From Curtobacterium guangdongense (GTDB lineage Bacteria; Actinomycetota; Actinomycetes; Actinomycetales; Microbacteriaceae): a stretch of 64,000 nt of DNA. The translations under genes were made by a program, and so were the position numbers. This document shows, piece after piece, positions 33,541 through 42,765 of this stretch. The notes under the pieces are model-generated. The model was not told the DNA's origin. It made no database searches and saw nothing but the letters and a program-made list of their open reading frames with translations. The stretch covers positions 410,944 to 474,943 of the forward strand of contig NZ_JBMPIT010000002.1 in the NCBI RefSeq assembly GCF_049341845.1, read 5' to 3'. Within the stretch, counting starts at the first letter, position 1. The number at the start of each line of letters is the position of its first letter.

Positions 33541-33611
33541 CCCAGTCAGACCCCGCAGCGACTGATCCAGGCCGAACCCGTCACCCGAAGCAGCACCGAG
33601 GAGCCGAACCC

Positions 33612-34226
33612 ATGACCGACCGCGCAGCGTCCACCCCCGCCGACGCCCTCCGACTCCTCGTCGAGGGCAACGCCCGGTTCGCGGCCGACAAGCGCCGTAC
33701 CGGCCGCATCGACCCCGACCGCCGCAACGAGCTCGCCGGGTCGCAGGCGCCGTTCGCGACCGTCCTCGGGTGCTCGGACTCCCGCGTGCCGTTCGAGCAC
33801 GTCTTCGACGCGGGCATCGGCGACGTGTTCGCGATCCGCAACGCCGGGCAGATCGTCGACGACGTCGTGCTCGGCTCGATCGAGTTCGCCGTCGTGGCGC
33901 TCGGGACCCCGCTGGTCGTCGTCCTGCGCCACACCAAGTGCGGTGCGGTCGCGGCGGCACGATCGGGCGAACCCGTCCCGGCGCCACACCTGCAGGCGCT
34001 CGTGGACGCGATCTCGCCGAGTGTCGAGCGGGTCAGGGCGACTGACGCCGACCTGCCGCAGGAAGCCATCGGCGCGGCACACCTCGAGTTCACGCTCGGC
34101 GCGATCCTCGAGCGCTCCGGCGCCGTGTCCGACGCCATCGCCGAGGGTAGATTGGCGGTCGTCGGCGCGACCTACGACCTGACCACGGGCGAGGTCAGCA
34201 TCGACACCGTCGTCGGCCAGGCCTGA
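33612..34226 (+). CDS. Beta-class carbonic anhydrase
   Basis: The 204-residue enzyme has the beta-CA zinc site: C54, D56 and R58 in CSDSRVP, then H107 and C110 in HTKCGAV, with IRNAGQIVDD between. It interconverts CO2 and bicarbonate, supplying carboxylases and pH control. The ATG at 33612 is preceded by GAGGAGCC. It lies downstream of the DUF4245 gene and upstream of fumC on the same strand, with gaps of 71 and 122 bp. Confidence 0.95.
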   Translation: MTDRAASTPADALRLLVEGNARFAADKRRTGRIDPDRRNELAGSQAPFATVLGCSDSRVPFEHVFDAGIGDVFAIRNAGQIVDDVVLGSIEFAVVALGTPLVVVLRHTKCGAVAAARSGEPVPAPHLQALVDAISPSVERVRATDADLPQEAIGAAHLEFTLGAILERSGAVSDAIAEGRLAVVGATYDLTTGEVSIDTVVGQA

Positions 34227-34348
34227 CGACGGGCCGCCGGTCCGACGGGGACCGGCACGGCACACGAGCCACGGCGATCCACCGCGGCCCGAACGACACC
34301 CCGGGCGCGACCGCGACCGGCAGCACCACCAGGAAGGACCACGACGAC

Positions 34349-35791
34349 GTGACCGACACCACCGCGACGACACCCACCGCCTCGACCAGCACCGAGTCGT
34401 CCACCGACGACGGTTTCCGGATCGAGCACGACACCATGGGCGAGGTCCGTGTGCCCGTCTCGGCGCTCTACCGCGCCCAGACGCAGCGTGCGGTGGAGAA
34501 CTTCCCGATCTCGGGCACCGGGCTCGAGTCGGCGCAGATCGTCGCCCTCGCGCGCATCAAGCGTGCTGCAGCGATCGTCAACGGGCAGCTCGGCATCGTC
34601 GACGGGGCCGTTGCCGACGCGATCGTCGGTGCCGCGGACGTCATCATCGCTGGTGAGCACCACGACCAGTTCCCGGTCGACGTCTACCAGACCGGCAGCG
34701 GCACCTCCTCGAACATGAACATGAACGAGGTCCTGGCGACCCTGGCGTCCCGGAGCGGCACGGCCGTGCACCCGAACGACCACGTCAACGCCTCCCAGTC
34801 GTCCAACGACGTCTTCCCGACCTCGGTGCACGTCGCCGTGACGGACGCCCTCATCCGGTCGCTCGTCCCCTCCCTCGAACACCTCGCCGACTCCCTCGAA
34901 GCGAAGGCCACGCTGTGGGCCGACGCCGTGAAGTCCGGTCGCACCCACCTGATGGACGCCACCCCGGTCACCCTCGGGCAGGAGTTCGGCGGCTACGCCA
35001 GGCAGATCCGCCTCGGCATCGAGCGGGTGAACGCCACGCTCCCCCGCGTCGCCGAGGTCCCGCTCGGCGGCACCGCGGTCGGCACCGGCATCAACACGCC
35101 GAAGGGCTTCCCGCAGCAGGTCATCGCCCAGCTCGCCGAGGACACCGGACTCCCGATCACGGAGGCGCTCGACCACTTCGAGGCCCAGGGCGCCCGCGAC
35201 GCACTCGTCGAGGCGTCCGGCGCCCTCAAGGTGCTCGCGGTCAGCCTGACGAAGATCAACAACGACCTGCGCTGGATGGGCTCCGGCCCGAACACCGGGC
35301 TCGGCGAGCTGCACATCCCGGACCTGCAGCCGGGGTCGTCGATCATGCCGGGCAAGGTCAACCCGGTCATCCCCGAGGCGACGCTCATGGTCGCGGCACG
35401 GGTGATCGGCAACGACGCCACCGTCGCGTGGGCCGGCGCGTCCGGTGCCTTCGAGCTCAACGTGGCGATCCCGGTGATGGGGACCGCGCTGCTCGAGTCG
35501 ATCCGTCTGCTGGCGAACAGCTCGCGGGTCCTCGCCGACAAGACCGTCGACGGGCTGCAGGCGAACCTCGAGCGTGCGCGCGCCTTCGCGGAGTCCTCGC
35601 CGTCGATCGTGACGCCGCTGAACCGCGTCATCGGGTACGAGGCCGCCGCGAAGGTCGCCAAGCACGCGGTCGCCGAGGGCATCACCGTCCGCGAAGCCGT
35701 GGTCGCGCTCGGCTTCGTCGAGCGCGGCGAGGTCACCGAGGCGCAGCTGGACGAGGCGCTCGACGTCCTGTCGATGACCCACCCGAACTGA
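34349..35791 (+). CDS. fumC: Class II fumarate hydratase
   Basis: The 480-residue protein has the fumarase/aspartase superfamily motifs: QTGSGTSSNMNMNEVLA, NDHVNASQSSNDVFPT, SGRTHLMDATPVTLGQEFGG and the signature GSSIMPGKVNPVIPEATLMV with the catalytic Ser loop. FumC interconverts fumarate and malate without an iron-sulfur cluster. The GTG start follows AGGAAGGACC. The N-terminus has a Thr/Ser-rich extension of about 25 residues. A 48-bp perfect palindrome follows. Confidence 0.96.
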   Translation: MTDTTATTPTASTSTESSTDDGFRIEHDTMGEVRVPVSALYRAQTQRAVENFPISGTGLESAQIVALARIKRAAAIVNGQLGIVDGAVADAIVGAADVIIAGEHHDQFPVDVYQTGSGTSSNMNMNEVLATLASRSGTAVHPNDHVNASQSSNDVFPTSVHVAVTDALIRSLVPSLEHLADSLEAKATLWADAVKSGRTHLMDATPVTLGQEFGGYARQIRLGIERVNATLPRVAEVPLGGTAVGTGINTPKGFPQQVIAQLAEDTGLPITEALDHFEAQGARDALVEASGALKVLAVSLTKINNDLRWMGSGPNTGLGELHIPDLQPGSSIMPGKVNPVIPEATLMVAARVIGNDATVAWAGASGAFELNVAIPVMGTALLESIRLLANSSRVLADKTVDGLQANLERARAFAESSPSIVTPLNRVIGYEAAAKVAKHAVAEGITVREAVVALGFVERGEVTEAQLDEALDVLSMTHPN

Positions 35792-35801
35792 CGCACCACG
35801 C

Positions 35802-35849
35802 GACGGACGGGAGGCCCGGTGCCAGCTGGCACCGGGCCTCCCGTCCGTC
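35802..35849. terminator. 48-bp perfect palindrome between fumC and phoH (GGAGGC family)
   Basis: Positions 35802-35849 are a perfect palindrome centred on GCCAGCTGGC, with arms containing GACGGGAGGCCCGGTGCC. It sits between the convergent ends of fumC and phoH and would form a 24-bp stem in either transcript, so it can serve as a bidirectional terminator. Confidence 0.75.
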
Positions 35850-35869
35850 TGCGGTCGCGTCCTGCGCGC

Positions 35870-37237
35870 CTAGACCAGGTCGGGCGAGTCCAGCATCTCG
35901 GTCACCAGCGCCGCGATCGCGGAGCGCTCGGAACGCGTCAGCGTGACGTGCGCGAACAGCGGGTGCCCCTTGAGCCGCTCGATCACCGACGCGACACCGT
36001 CGTGCCGACCGACCCGCAGGTTGTCGCGCTGCGCGACGTCGTGGGTGAGCACGACGCGGGAGTTCTGCCCGATGCGGGAGAGCATCGTCAGCAGGACGTT
36101 CCGTTCGAGTGACTGGGCCTCGTCGACGATGACGAACGCGTCGTGCAGGGAGCGCCCGCGGATGTGGGTCAGCGGGAGCACCTCGAGCATGCCGCGTTCC
36201 ACGACCTCGTCGAGGACGTTGTCGGACACCAGCGCGCCGAGGGTGTCGTAGACGGCCTGCGCCCACGGGTTCATCTTCTCGCTCGCGTCTCCGGGGAGGA
36301 AGCCGAGCTCCTGCCCGCCGACCGCGTAGAGCGGCCGGAACACCATGATCTTCTTGTGCTGCTGCCGTTCGAGCACGGCTTCGAGTCCGGCGCAGAGTGC
36401 GAGCGCCGACTTGCCCGTGCCGGCGCTGCCGCCGAGCGAGACGATCCCGATCTCCGGGTCGAGGAGCGCGTCGATCGCGAGCCGCTGCTCGGCGGAGCGG
36501 CCGCGGAGCCCGAAGACCTCGCGGTCGCCGCGGACGAGGGCCACCGAACCGGCGGTGTGCACGCGGCCGAGACCGGATCCCCGTTCGGAGTGGATGACGA
36601 CGCCGGTGTTGACCGGGACGCCGTCGAGCTGCGACGACCGGATCTCTTCCTTCTCGTAGAGGTCGGACATCTGCTCGCCGGAGATCTGCAGCTCGGCGAT
36701 GCCCGTGTAGCCCGAGTCGACGGCGAGTTCGGCGCGGTACTCCTCTGCCGCGAGGCCGATCGAGGCGGCCTTGACGCGCAGCGGGAGGTCCTTCGACACG
36801 ACGACGACGTCGAGCCCGTCGTTGGCGAGGTTCGACGCGACCGCGAGGATCCGGGAGTCGTTGTCACCGAGCTGGAGGCCGGACGGCAGGACGGACTGGT
36901 TCGAGTGGTTCAGCTCGACGCGGAGCGACCCGCCTTCGCCGACCGCGACCGGGAAGTCCAGGCGCTCGTGCTCGATGCGGAGTTCGTCGAGGATCCGGAG
37001 GGCCTGCCGGGCGAAGTACCCGATCTCCGGGTCGTTGCGCTTGGACTCCAGTTCGCTGACGACCACGACAGGCAGCACGACGGCGTGCTCGTCGAAGCGG
37101 AACAGGGCCCGCGGATCACTCAACAGCACCGAGGTGTCCAGCACGTAGGTGCGCTGGTCCGTGCCGGTCGACACCGCGGCGGAAGCCGAGGTCGACGCTA
37201 CTGACGAGGTTCCGTGGGAGACGTTCTGAGAGGTCAC
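35870..37237 (-). CDS. phoH: PhoH family protein with N-terminal PIN domain
   Basis: The 455-residue protein joins a PIN nuclease domain (YVLDTSVLLSDP with D34, later LGDNDSRILAVASNL and VVVSKDLPLRVKA) to a PhoH ATPase domain. The latter has Walker A GGSAGTGKSAL near 265-275, Walker B FVIVDEAQSLE near 370, and VLTHDVAQRDNLRVG. PIN-PhoH proteins (PhoH2 type) are RNA helicase-nucleases. The start is taken as GTG 37237 with GGAG five bases upstream; a GTG two codons earlier is possible. It is unrelated to the PIN-like protein of the island. Confidence 0.93.
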   Translation of the reverse strand: MTSQNVSHGTSSVASTSASAAVSTGTDQRTYVLDTSVLLSDPRALFRFDEHAVVLPVVVVSELESKRNDPEIGYFARQALRILDELRIEHERLDFPVAVGEGGSLRVELNHSNQSVLPSGLQLGDNDSRILAVASNLANDGLDVVVVSKDLPLRVKAASIGLAAEEYRAELAVDSGYTGIAELQISGEQMSDLYEKEEIRSSQLDGVPVNTGVVIHSERGSGLGRVHTAGSVALVRGDREVFGLRGRSAEQRLAIDALLDPEIGIVSLGGSAGTGKSALALCAGLEAVLERQQHKKIMVFRPLYAVGGQELGFLPGDASEKMNPWAQAVYDTLGALVSDNVLDEVVERGMLEVLPLTHIRGRSLHDAFVIVDEAQSLERNVLLTMLSRIGQNSRVVLTHDVAQRDNLRVGRHDGVASVIERLKGHPLFAHVTLTRSERSAIAALVTEMLDSPDLV

Positions 37238-37435
37238 GACCACTCCATCCCCGGGCCGCACGCGACCCGGTCCTTGTCCTCGACACGGCCACGGAGCGGG
37301 TCCCGAAGCACCATCTGTGGCCGCTTCGATCGGGCGCGGTGCCCGATGCGGCAAAGCTACGACGACCCTCTGACAGCACGCCAGCGACACGCGGATTGCT
37401 CGGTTACGTTCATGTGAACGCCACCTGAGCGCGCG

Positions 37436-38569
37436 TCAGAACGAGGTGGCGTAGGAGATGCAGGCGTCCCGGAACATGTCGAGGGTCTCGTCGGTCGTCG
37501 ATGCGAACACCGACACCCGGACCGTGCCGAGGCGGGTGCTCGCCGTGACCCCGTGGTTGTGCAGCGCCGCCGACAGCGCGGTGAGTCGCCCCTCGGCGGG
37601 CCGGAGCACGACGATGCCCGCACGCTCGGCGGGGTCGCGGCTCGACTCGACCTCGAGCCCGAACTCGTCCGCGATCTGGAACACCCGCTCCACGCGGTCC
37701 GCGACGCGCTCCTGCACGGTGGACACCCCGACCGCGGTGAGCCGCTCGAGGGAGACCGCGAGCCGTGCCTGTGCGACGGGGTCGATCCGCGTCATCGTGA
37801 AGCCGGCGGCACCAGGACGCACCGACGGCACCTCGACCGGCCACCCGGTCGTGCCGTGCGGCCCGGAGAGTGCCGGCTGCAAGCGGCCGAGCGCACGGTC
37901 GCTGAACGACACGAAGCCCGTGCCCCACCCGGCGTGCAGCCACTTCTGACCACCGGTCGCGACGACGTCGGCGACCTCGTACGGGGCGTCGACGACGCCG
38001 AAGCCCTGGATCGCGTCGACGATGAGCAGACGGTCGCCGATGACCTCGCGGATGCCGGCGAGGTCGGCGCGGTACCCGGTGCGCCAGTCGACGAGCGAGA
38101 CGGCGACGGCGGTGATGTCATCGGCCCCGGACTCGGCGGCTGCGGCGAGTCGTGCCGCGACCAGCGACGGCGTCACCCACCCCGCGCCGGACTCGATGAC
38201 GACCGGGCGCACACGGCCCCCGGTGGCCGACGCGGCACTCGCCAGCGCCAGTGGCATCGACGGGTACTCGTCCGCGGCGACGAGCACGCCACCGGTCAGC
38301 CCGAACGCGGTGTGCAGCAGCCCGGGCGTCGTCGCGGTCTGCGAGACGACCTGGTCCGCGCGGACGCCGACCAGCCGTGCGGCGACGGCCCGGACGCGGG
38401 CGTCCTGCTCGTCGAGCGTCTCCATCGCCCCGAAGCGCATGTGTTCCTGGATGGTCCCGAGGACGCGCTGCTCCTCGAGCACGGCGGTCTGCACGGGCCC
38501 GAAGGCCGCGTGGTCGAGGTATCCGGGATCCTCGGCGAAGCCGGCGGCGTACTCGTCGATCGTGGTCAC
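37436..38569 (-). CDS. PLP-dependent aminotransferase class V
   Basis: The 377-residue protein shows the class V fold: FAEDPGYLDHAAFGP near the N-terminus, VSQTATTPGLLHTAF, DAIQGFGVVDAPYEVADVVA with the PLP-binding Asp/Gln, and the Schiff-base Lys in GGQKWLHAGWGTGF. It may act as a cysteine desulfurase-like lyase or small-substrate aminotransferase. The start is uncertain between GTG 38578 and GTG 38569; the latter has AAAGG at a good distance. It converges on nothing and reads from the uppS side. Confidence 0.88.
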   Translation of the reverse strand: MTTIDEYAAGFAEDPGYLDHAAFGPVQTAVLEEQRVLGTIQEHMRFGAMETLDEQDARVRAVAARLVGVRADQVVSQTATTPGLLHTAFGLTGGVLVAADEYPSMPLALASAASATGGRVRPVVIESGAGWVTPSLVAARLAAAAESGADDITAVAVSLVDWRTGYRADLAGIREVIGDRLLIVDAIQGFGVVDAPYEVADVVATGGQKWLHAGWGTGFVSFSDRALGRLQPALSGPHGTTGWPVEVPSVRPGAAGFTMTRIDPVAQARLAVSLERLTAVGVSTVQERVADRVERVFQIADEFGLEVESSRDPAERAGIVVLRPAEGRLTALSAALHNHGVTASTRLGTVRVSVFASTTDETLDMFRDACISYATSF

Positions 38570-38639
38570 AGCGGACACCTTTCACAGGAACAGAACCCTG
38601 TGAGTGTACTGGGACCCGGGGCAGCCGCCGAACCGGGCC

Positions 38640-39425
38640 TCAGCCGCCGAACCGCCGCGACCGCCGCCCGAAGTCGCGCACGGCTCGGAGGAAGTCGACC
38701 TCGCGCAGGTCCGGGTAGAACGCCTCGACGAAGTAGAACTCGCTGTGCGCGCTCTGCCACAGCATGAAGTCCGACAGGCGCTGTTCGCCCGAGGTGCGGA
38801 TCATCAGGTCCGGGTCCGGCTGCCCCTGCGTGTACAGGTGGTCGCCGATGAGCTCGGGCGTCAGCACCTCGGCGAGGGTGTCGAGCGTCCCGCCGCCCTC
38901 CCCGTGGGCGCGGACGATGCTGCGCATGGCGTCGGCGATCTCCCGCCGGCCGCCGTACCCGACCGCCAGGTTGATGTGCAGCCCGGTGTTGCCGGCGCTC
39001 CTGGTTTCTGCCTCGGACAGCGCTGCGACGAGCTCGTCGGGCAGCCCTTCGTTCGACCCGACGTGCTGCACACGCCACGTGCCCTGCCGCGACAGGCGAT
39101 CGGCCAGCGCCGCGATGATGCCGATGAGTTCCTGGAGCTCGTCGCCGCCGCGCCCCTTGAGGTTGTCCGCCGACAGCAGGTAGAGCGTGACGACCTGCAC
39201 GCCGAGGTCTTCGCACCAGGTCAGGAACTCGGGGATCTTCGCCGCGCCCGCGCGGTGTCCGTGGGCGGCGGTCTCGAGGCCGAGCTGCTTCGCCCAGCGG
39301 CGGTTCCCGTCCACGATCATCGCGACGTGCTTCGGCGTCGGTGCCCCGTCGATCTGCCTGCGGATGCGCTGCTGGTAGGCGCGGTAGAGGATCCCGCGTC
39401 CTTCCCGTCCCAGCCTGCCGGTCAC
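38640..39425 (-). CDS. uppS: Isoprenyl transferase (cis-prenyltransferase)
   Basis: The 261-residue protein has all UppS motifs: HVAMIVDGNRRWAKQ with catalytic D39 and the DGNRRWA phosphate loop, GHRAGAAKIPEF, LYLLSADNLKGRG with Asn, LAVGYGGRREI, and the C-terminal IRTSGEQRLSDFMLWQSAHS. It builds the long-chain polyprenyl diphosphate carrier for cell-wall synthesis. The GTG start at 39425 gives VTGRLGREGRGILYRAYQQR, typical for actinobacteria. It is divergent from the hemolysin III gene. Confidence 0.95.
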   Translation of the reverse strand: MTGRLGREGRGILYRAYQQRIRRQIDGAPTPKHVAMIVDGNRRWAKQLGLETAAHGHRAGAAKIPEFLTWCEDLGVQVVTLYLLSADNLKGRGGDELQELIGIIAALADRLSRQGTWRVQHVGSNEGLPDELVAALSEAETRSAGNTGLHINLAVGYGGRREIADAMRSIVRAHGEGGGTLDTLAEVLTPELIGDHLYTQGQPDPDLMIRTSGEQRLSDFMLWQSAHSEFYFVEAFYPDLREVDFLRAVRDFGRRSRRFGG

Positions 39426-39500
39426 GCAACGACTGTAGTGCACGGCTCCTCGGTGCGGACTCCCAGCCGTCCGGGTGCTGCCCGGACATATCGTCGGAGG

Positions 39501-40241
39501 ATGCAGCACGACCGGGACGGCGACACCCTCCCCCACGTCCCGTTCACGGAGGAGGCGACGGACGAGGCGGCGAAGGACGCATCGCAGGCAGCCGTGACGG
39601 CCGTCGAGCCACGTCCGGCCTGGCGCGGCTGGATCCACCTCGGCACGTTCCCGTTCGCCATCGCGATGGGCATCGTGCTCGTGTCACTCGCTGCGAGTCC
39701 GGCAGCGAAGGCCGGGTCCGCCGTGTTCATGGCCACGTCGCTGATCATGTTCGGCGTCTCCGCGACCTACCACCGCTTCCCGTGGGGGCCGGTGGTCAAG
39801 AAGGTCCTGAAGCGGATCGACCACACGAACATCTTCCTGCTCATCGCCGGCACGTACACGCCGGTCGCGGTCTGCGCCCTGCCGCACACGCTCATGCTCG
39901 TGGTGCTCTGGGTGATGTGGGGCGGCGCGCTCCTCGGCATCACCTTCCGCGTGTTCTGGATCGGCGCACCACGCTGGCTCTACGTCCCGCTCTACCTGGC
40001 GCTCGGCATGGCCGCGCTCGGGATCCTGCCGCAGCTCTTCGCGGCGAGCGTCCCGATGACGGTGCTCGTACTGTCCGGCGGGCTCGCGTACGTCGTCGGC
40101 GCGCTGGTCTACGGCTTCAAGCGGCCGAACCCGTCCCCGACGGTCTTCGGGTTCCACGAGGTCTTCCACGCGCTCACGGTCGCCGCGTTCGCGGCGCAGT
40201 GGGTCGGCATCCTGCTGGTGGCCCTGCACCCGGTCCGCTGA
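39501..40241 (+). CDS. Hemolysin III (PAQR/YqfA) family membrane protein
   Basis: The 246-residue protein has an acidic N-terminal tail of about 40 residues and seven hydrophobic segments. The family motifs are YHRFPWGP after TM2, DHTNIFLLIAGTYTPVAV, and FGFHEVFHALTVAAFAAQW near the C-terminus, where His residues form the PAQR metal site. Members are putative membrane hydrolases; most are not haemolysins. The ATG has GGAGG immediately upstream. Element A of the CGAATCGCGCGTAGG family follows. Confidence 0.92.
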   Translation: MQHDRDGDTLPHVPFTEEATDEAAKDASQAAVTAVEPRPAWRGWIHLGTFPFAIAMGIVLVSLAASPAAKAGSAVFMATSLIMFGVSATYHRFPWGPVVKKVLKRIDHTNIFLLIAGTYTPVAVCALPHTLMLVVLWVMWGGALLGITFRVFWIGAPRWLYVPLYLALGMAALGILPQLFAASVPMTVLVLSGGLAYVVGALVYGFKRPNPSPTVFGFHEVFHALTVAAFAAQWVGILLVALHPVR

Positions 40242-40268
40242 CCCCGCGGACGGCTCGGCAGCGCGCAC

Positions 40269-40369
40269 GTTCCGTCCCATCACGCGTGCAGTAGGAAGCC
40301 GAATCGCGCGTAGGTGACGGAAAATTCCGACCTTTTACGCGCGTTTTGACCTCCTACGCGCGATTCGGC
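40269..40369. repeat. CGAATCGCGCGTAGG element, copy A
   Basis: This roughly 100-bp sequence carries GCAGTAGGAAG, the core CGAATCGCGCGTAGG at 40300-40314, GGAAAATTCC around 40319-40328, a degenerate inverted core, and a perfect inverted core at 40353-40367. It aligns along its whole length with copy B at 52919-53019. Both lie between convergent genes. Confidence 0.8.
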
Positions 40370-40385
40370 CCGACAGGCGGGAGGG

Positions 40386-40430
40386 CGGACGGGAGGCTCG
40401 TGGCGGGGCCCGGAAGGAGCCTCCAGGCCG
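40386..40430. repeat. Imperfect GGAGGCTCG palindrome
   Basis: GGACGGGAGGCTC and GGAGCCTCCAGGCC form imperfect arms around GGGGCCC. It sits between element A and the stop of the next minus-strand gene, and belongs to the dispersed palindrome family. Confidence 0.6.
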
Positions 40431-40443
40431 GCGACCGGGGTCG

Positions 40444-40725
40444 CTAGCCGCGTTCGGTGTCGTCCGCGACGTCGGTGCGGCCCGGCTCGTCGGCGTCGCC
40501 GACGTCCTCGCCACGGGCCTCGGCCTCGAGGCGCTCCCGGATCTCGGCGCGGTAGCGGGTGCGCCGGATGCGGCGGGTCATGTCCACCACGAGCAGGATC
40601 GTCAGGACCGCGATGACCGCGATCGCGATGAACCCGGCGACCCCCGGCGTGACGTCCACGTCGGGGACGGCCGAGGTCGGGCTGGGGCTCGGGGTGGCGG
40701 CGAGTACTGCCGCGATGGTGCTCAC
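40444..40725 (-). CDS. Small single-pass membrane protein
   Basis: The 93-residue protein starts at GTG 40725 (VSTIAAVLAATPSPSP) and overlaps mca by GTGA. One hydrophobic segment at about 26-48 (VAGFIAIAVIAVLTILLVVD) is followed by a basic stop-transfer patch (MTRRIRRTRYRAE) and an acidic tail (EARGEDVGDADEPG). It is translationally coupled to mca. Such small membrane proteins next to mca recur in actinobacteria, but the role is unknown. Confidence 0.75.
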   Translation of the reverse strand: MSTIAAVLAATPSPSPTSAVPDVDVTPGVAGFIAIAVIAVLTILLVVDMTRRIRRTRYRAEIRERLEAEARGEDVGDADEPGRTDVADDTERG

Positions 40726-41612
40726 GCGTTGACGTCCTGTTCCGGTGGGATCCCCGCGAAGAGGTCGGACTCCGGCAGGTCGGTGGGCACACGGGCCTCG
40801 ACCAGCTGGTAGTCCTCGGTCGGCCACACCGTCGCGAGGAGGTCGTTCGGCCAGTAGAAGAAGGGGCTGTCCGGCGGCACCTGGCTGGCGTGCGCACGGA
40901 GTGCGGCGTCGCGGGCGTCGAAGTACTCGTGCACGTCCACGTGCGTCGTCGCGAGGTCGGGCCGGTCGGCGAACCGCTCCACCCACTCGCCGAGCTGCTC
41001 GAGGAGCGGGCTCTCCGGCTCGCGCTCCTCGAGGGCCTCGTAGAACGCGGTGAAGCGACGAGGGTTCATGGTGCGCTCGTAGTAGAGCTTCGAGATCGAC
41101 CAGGGTTCCCCGGCCTCCGGGTACTTCGCCGGGTCGGCGGCGTCGCGCCAGGCGGCCACGGAGACCTCGTGCGTGCGGATGTGGTCGGGGTGCGGGTACC
41201 CGCCGTTCTCGTCGTAGGTGACGAGCACGTGCGGGCGGAACCGACGGATCACGCGGACGAGGGCCTCGGTGCTGTACTCGAGCGGGACGGTGGAGAACGT
41301 GCCGGGTCGCACGGTCTCGCCCTGTTCGGCGTCGGGCAACCCCGAGTCGTGGTAGCCGAGCCAGACGTGGTCGATGCCGAGTGCCGCCTGCGCAGCCGCC
41401 ATCTCGCCGCGGCGGTAGCCGGCCATGTCGCGGTGCGCGTGGCTCGTGGCGGGCTCGCCGAGGTGGTCGTTGAGGATGTCCCCGGCCTCGCCCCCGGTGC
41501 AGGAGACCACGAGGACCTGGTCACCGTCGGCCACGTACTTCGCCGAGGTGGCCGCTCCCTTGCTCGACTCGTCGTCGGGATGGGCGTGCACGGCCATCAG
41601 GCGGTAGGGCAC
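40722..41612 (-). CDS. mca: Mycothiol S-conjugate amidase
   Basis: The 296-residue enzyme belongs to the LmbE/PIG-L family with the zinc motif MAVHAHPDDESSKGA and the later GGYPHPDHIRTHEV. The STCTGGEAGDILN-like CTGGEAGDILNDHL and the C-terminal DSPFFYWPNDLL fit Mca rather than MshB. Mca hydrolyses mycothiol adducts to mercapturic acids and releases GlcN-Ins for recycling, so its presence implies a mycothiol-based redox system, diagnostic for actinobacteria. The start is the GTG at 41610-41612. Confidence 0.93.
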   Translation of the reverse strand: MPYRLMAVHAHPDDESSKGAATSAKYVADGDQVLVVSCTGGEAGDILNDHLGEPATSHAHRDMAGYRRGEMAAAQAALGIDHVWLGYHDSGLPDAEQGETVRPGTFSTVPLEYSTEALVRVIRRFRPHVLVTYDENGGYPHPDHIRTHEVSVAAWRDAADPAKYPEAGEPWSISKLYYERTMNPRRFTAFYEALEEREPESPLLEQLGEWVERFADRPDLATTHVDVHEYFDARDAALRAHASQVPPDSPFFYWPNDLLATVWPTEDYQLVEARVPTDLPESDLFAGIPPEQDVNA

Positions 41613-41640
41613 CGGACGTTCCTCACTGCTGGCGATCGGG

Positions 41641-42180
41641 ATGCACGTCGCGCGCGCATCGGGGGTGCGGGTGGCGCACGGAGAGCGTGAACTACCCTGG
41701 GATCAGGATAATCACCCCGGGAGCCCCGAACTGTCCGAACAGCTGAACCCGACCCCGTCTGGACCGACCACGTCTGGCTCGACCACCACGGCCACCCTCG
41801 ACGACCGCTACGGCCGCACCCCCGGGCGCGCTCGTCGCACCCGGACGATCGCCATCGCCGCGGCGGCCGCGATCGTCGTCGTGTTCGGCGCCTGGGTCAT
41901 CTGGGCGGGTCCTGGGCAGACCTCGCACGGCCTCGACACCGAGGACGTCGGCTACGAGATCCTCTCGGCGCACAAGGCCGTCGTCCACTCGCAGGTGTCG
42001 GTCGATCCGGGCACGAAGGCCGAGTGCGCGGTCCAGGTGCTCGACAAGTCGTACACGATCGTCGGCTGGAAGACGGTGTCGCTCCCGGCCGCCACGGAGC
42101 GCTCGCGGTCGATCACGACCGAGGTGAACACCACGACACGCGGCGTGACCGGCTTGATCCACACCTGCTGGGTTCCCTAG
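41641..42180 (+). CDS. DUF4307 domain membrane protein
   Basis: The protein has a Thr/Ser/Pro-rich N-terminus, LDDRYGRTPGRARRTR, a single membrane helix (TIAIAAAAAIVVVFGAWVIW) and an extracytoplasmic DUF4307 domain with GLDTEDVGYEIL, one Cys in AECAVQVLDKSYTIVGWK and a late HTCWVP. DUF4307 genes commonly lie between mca and greA in actinobacteria. The start is unclear: ATG 41641 gives 179 residues, but no good RBS is seen and a GATAAT box at 41706-41711 suggests transcription may start further downstream. Confidence 0.8.
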   Translation: MHVARASGVRVAHGERELPWDQDNHPGSPELSEQLNPTPSGPTTSGSTTTATLDDRYGRTPGRARRTRTIAIAAAAAIVVVFGAWVIWAGPGQTSHGLDTEDVGYEILSAHKAVVHSQVSVDPGTKAECAVQVLDKSYTIVGWKTVSLPAATERSRSITTEVNTTTRGVTGLIHTCWVP

Positions 42181-42255
42181 ACTGCCCTGATTCGCCTGAC
42201 GAGATCGACCGCTCCGGTCGGTCTCGTTCTTTCATGGCCGAAGGGATTGACTTTC

Positions 42256-42744
42256 ATGAGCAACGACACGCAGGCCACCTGGCTCACGCAGGAGGCGTTC
42301 GACCGCCTCCAGGCGGAGCTCGAGGAGCTGAGCGGCGAAGGCCGTGCCGAGATCGCCCGCCGCATCGAGGCCGCGCGCGAAGAGGGCGACCTCAAGGAGA
42401 ACGGCGGCTACCACGCGGCGAAGGACGAGCAGGGCAAGATCGAGGCTCGCATCCGCGTGCTGACGAACCTGCTGAAGACGGCGACCGTCCGCGAGGCCGA
42501 GTTCGACGGCACCGTCGAGCCGGGCACCGTCGTGACGGCGACCATCGCGGGCGACTCCTCGACGTTCCTCGTCGGCAGCCGCGAGATCGTGGCCGAGGGG
42601 TCCGACCTGACGGTCTACAGCCCGGTCAGCCCGGTCGGTGCCGCGATCGTCGGTCTCCGCGCCGGCGACGCCACGACGTACACCGCACCGAACGGCAAGG
42701 ACATCGCCGTCGAGGTGACGAAGGTCGAGCGCTACGAGCCGTAG
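42256..42744 (+). CDS. greA: Transcription elongation factor GreA
   Basis: The 162-residue factor has the N-terminal coiled coil (LTQEAFDRLQAELEELSGEG, EIARRIEAAREEGDLKENGGYHAAKDEQ, with acidic tip residues D and E) and the C-terminal FKBP-like domain (FDGTVEPGTVVTATI, SPVGAAIVGLRAGD). GreA enters the RNA polymerase channel and rescues backtracked complexes. The ATG at 42256 follows AAGGGA. Its position after DUF4307 and before ilvA is typical for Microbacteriaceae. Confidence 0.96.
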   Translation: MSNDTQATWLTQEAFDRLQAELEELSGEGRAEIARRIEAAREEGDLKENGGYHAAKDEQGKIEARIRVLTNLLKTATVREAEFDGTVEPGTVVTATIAGDSSTFLVGSREIVAEGSDLTVYSPVSPVGAAIVGLRAGDATTYTAPNGKDIAVEVTKVERYEP

Positions 42745-42765
42745 GCTCGCGCCCCCTCACGAACG

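Noticed and set aside
37407..37420. CGTTCA-TG-TGAACG dyad upstream of phoH, considered as a LexA box
   Set aside because: The half-sites are in the opposite order (GTTC...GAAC) to the actinobacterial SOS box (GAAC...GTTC), so only a generic operator could be claimed.
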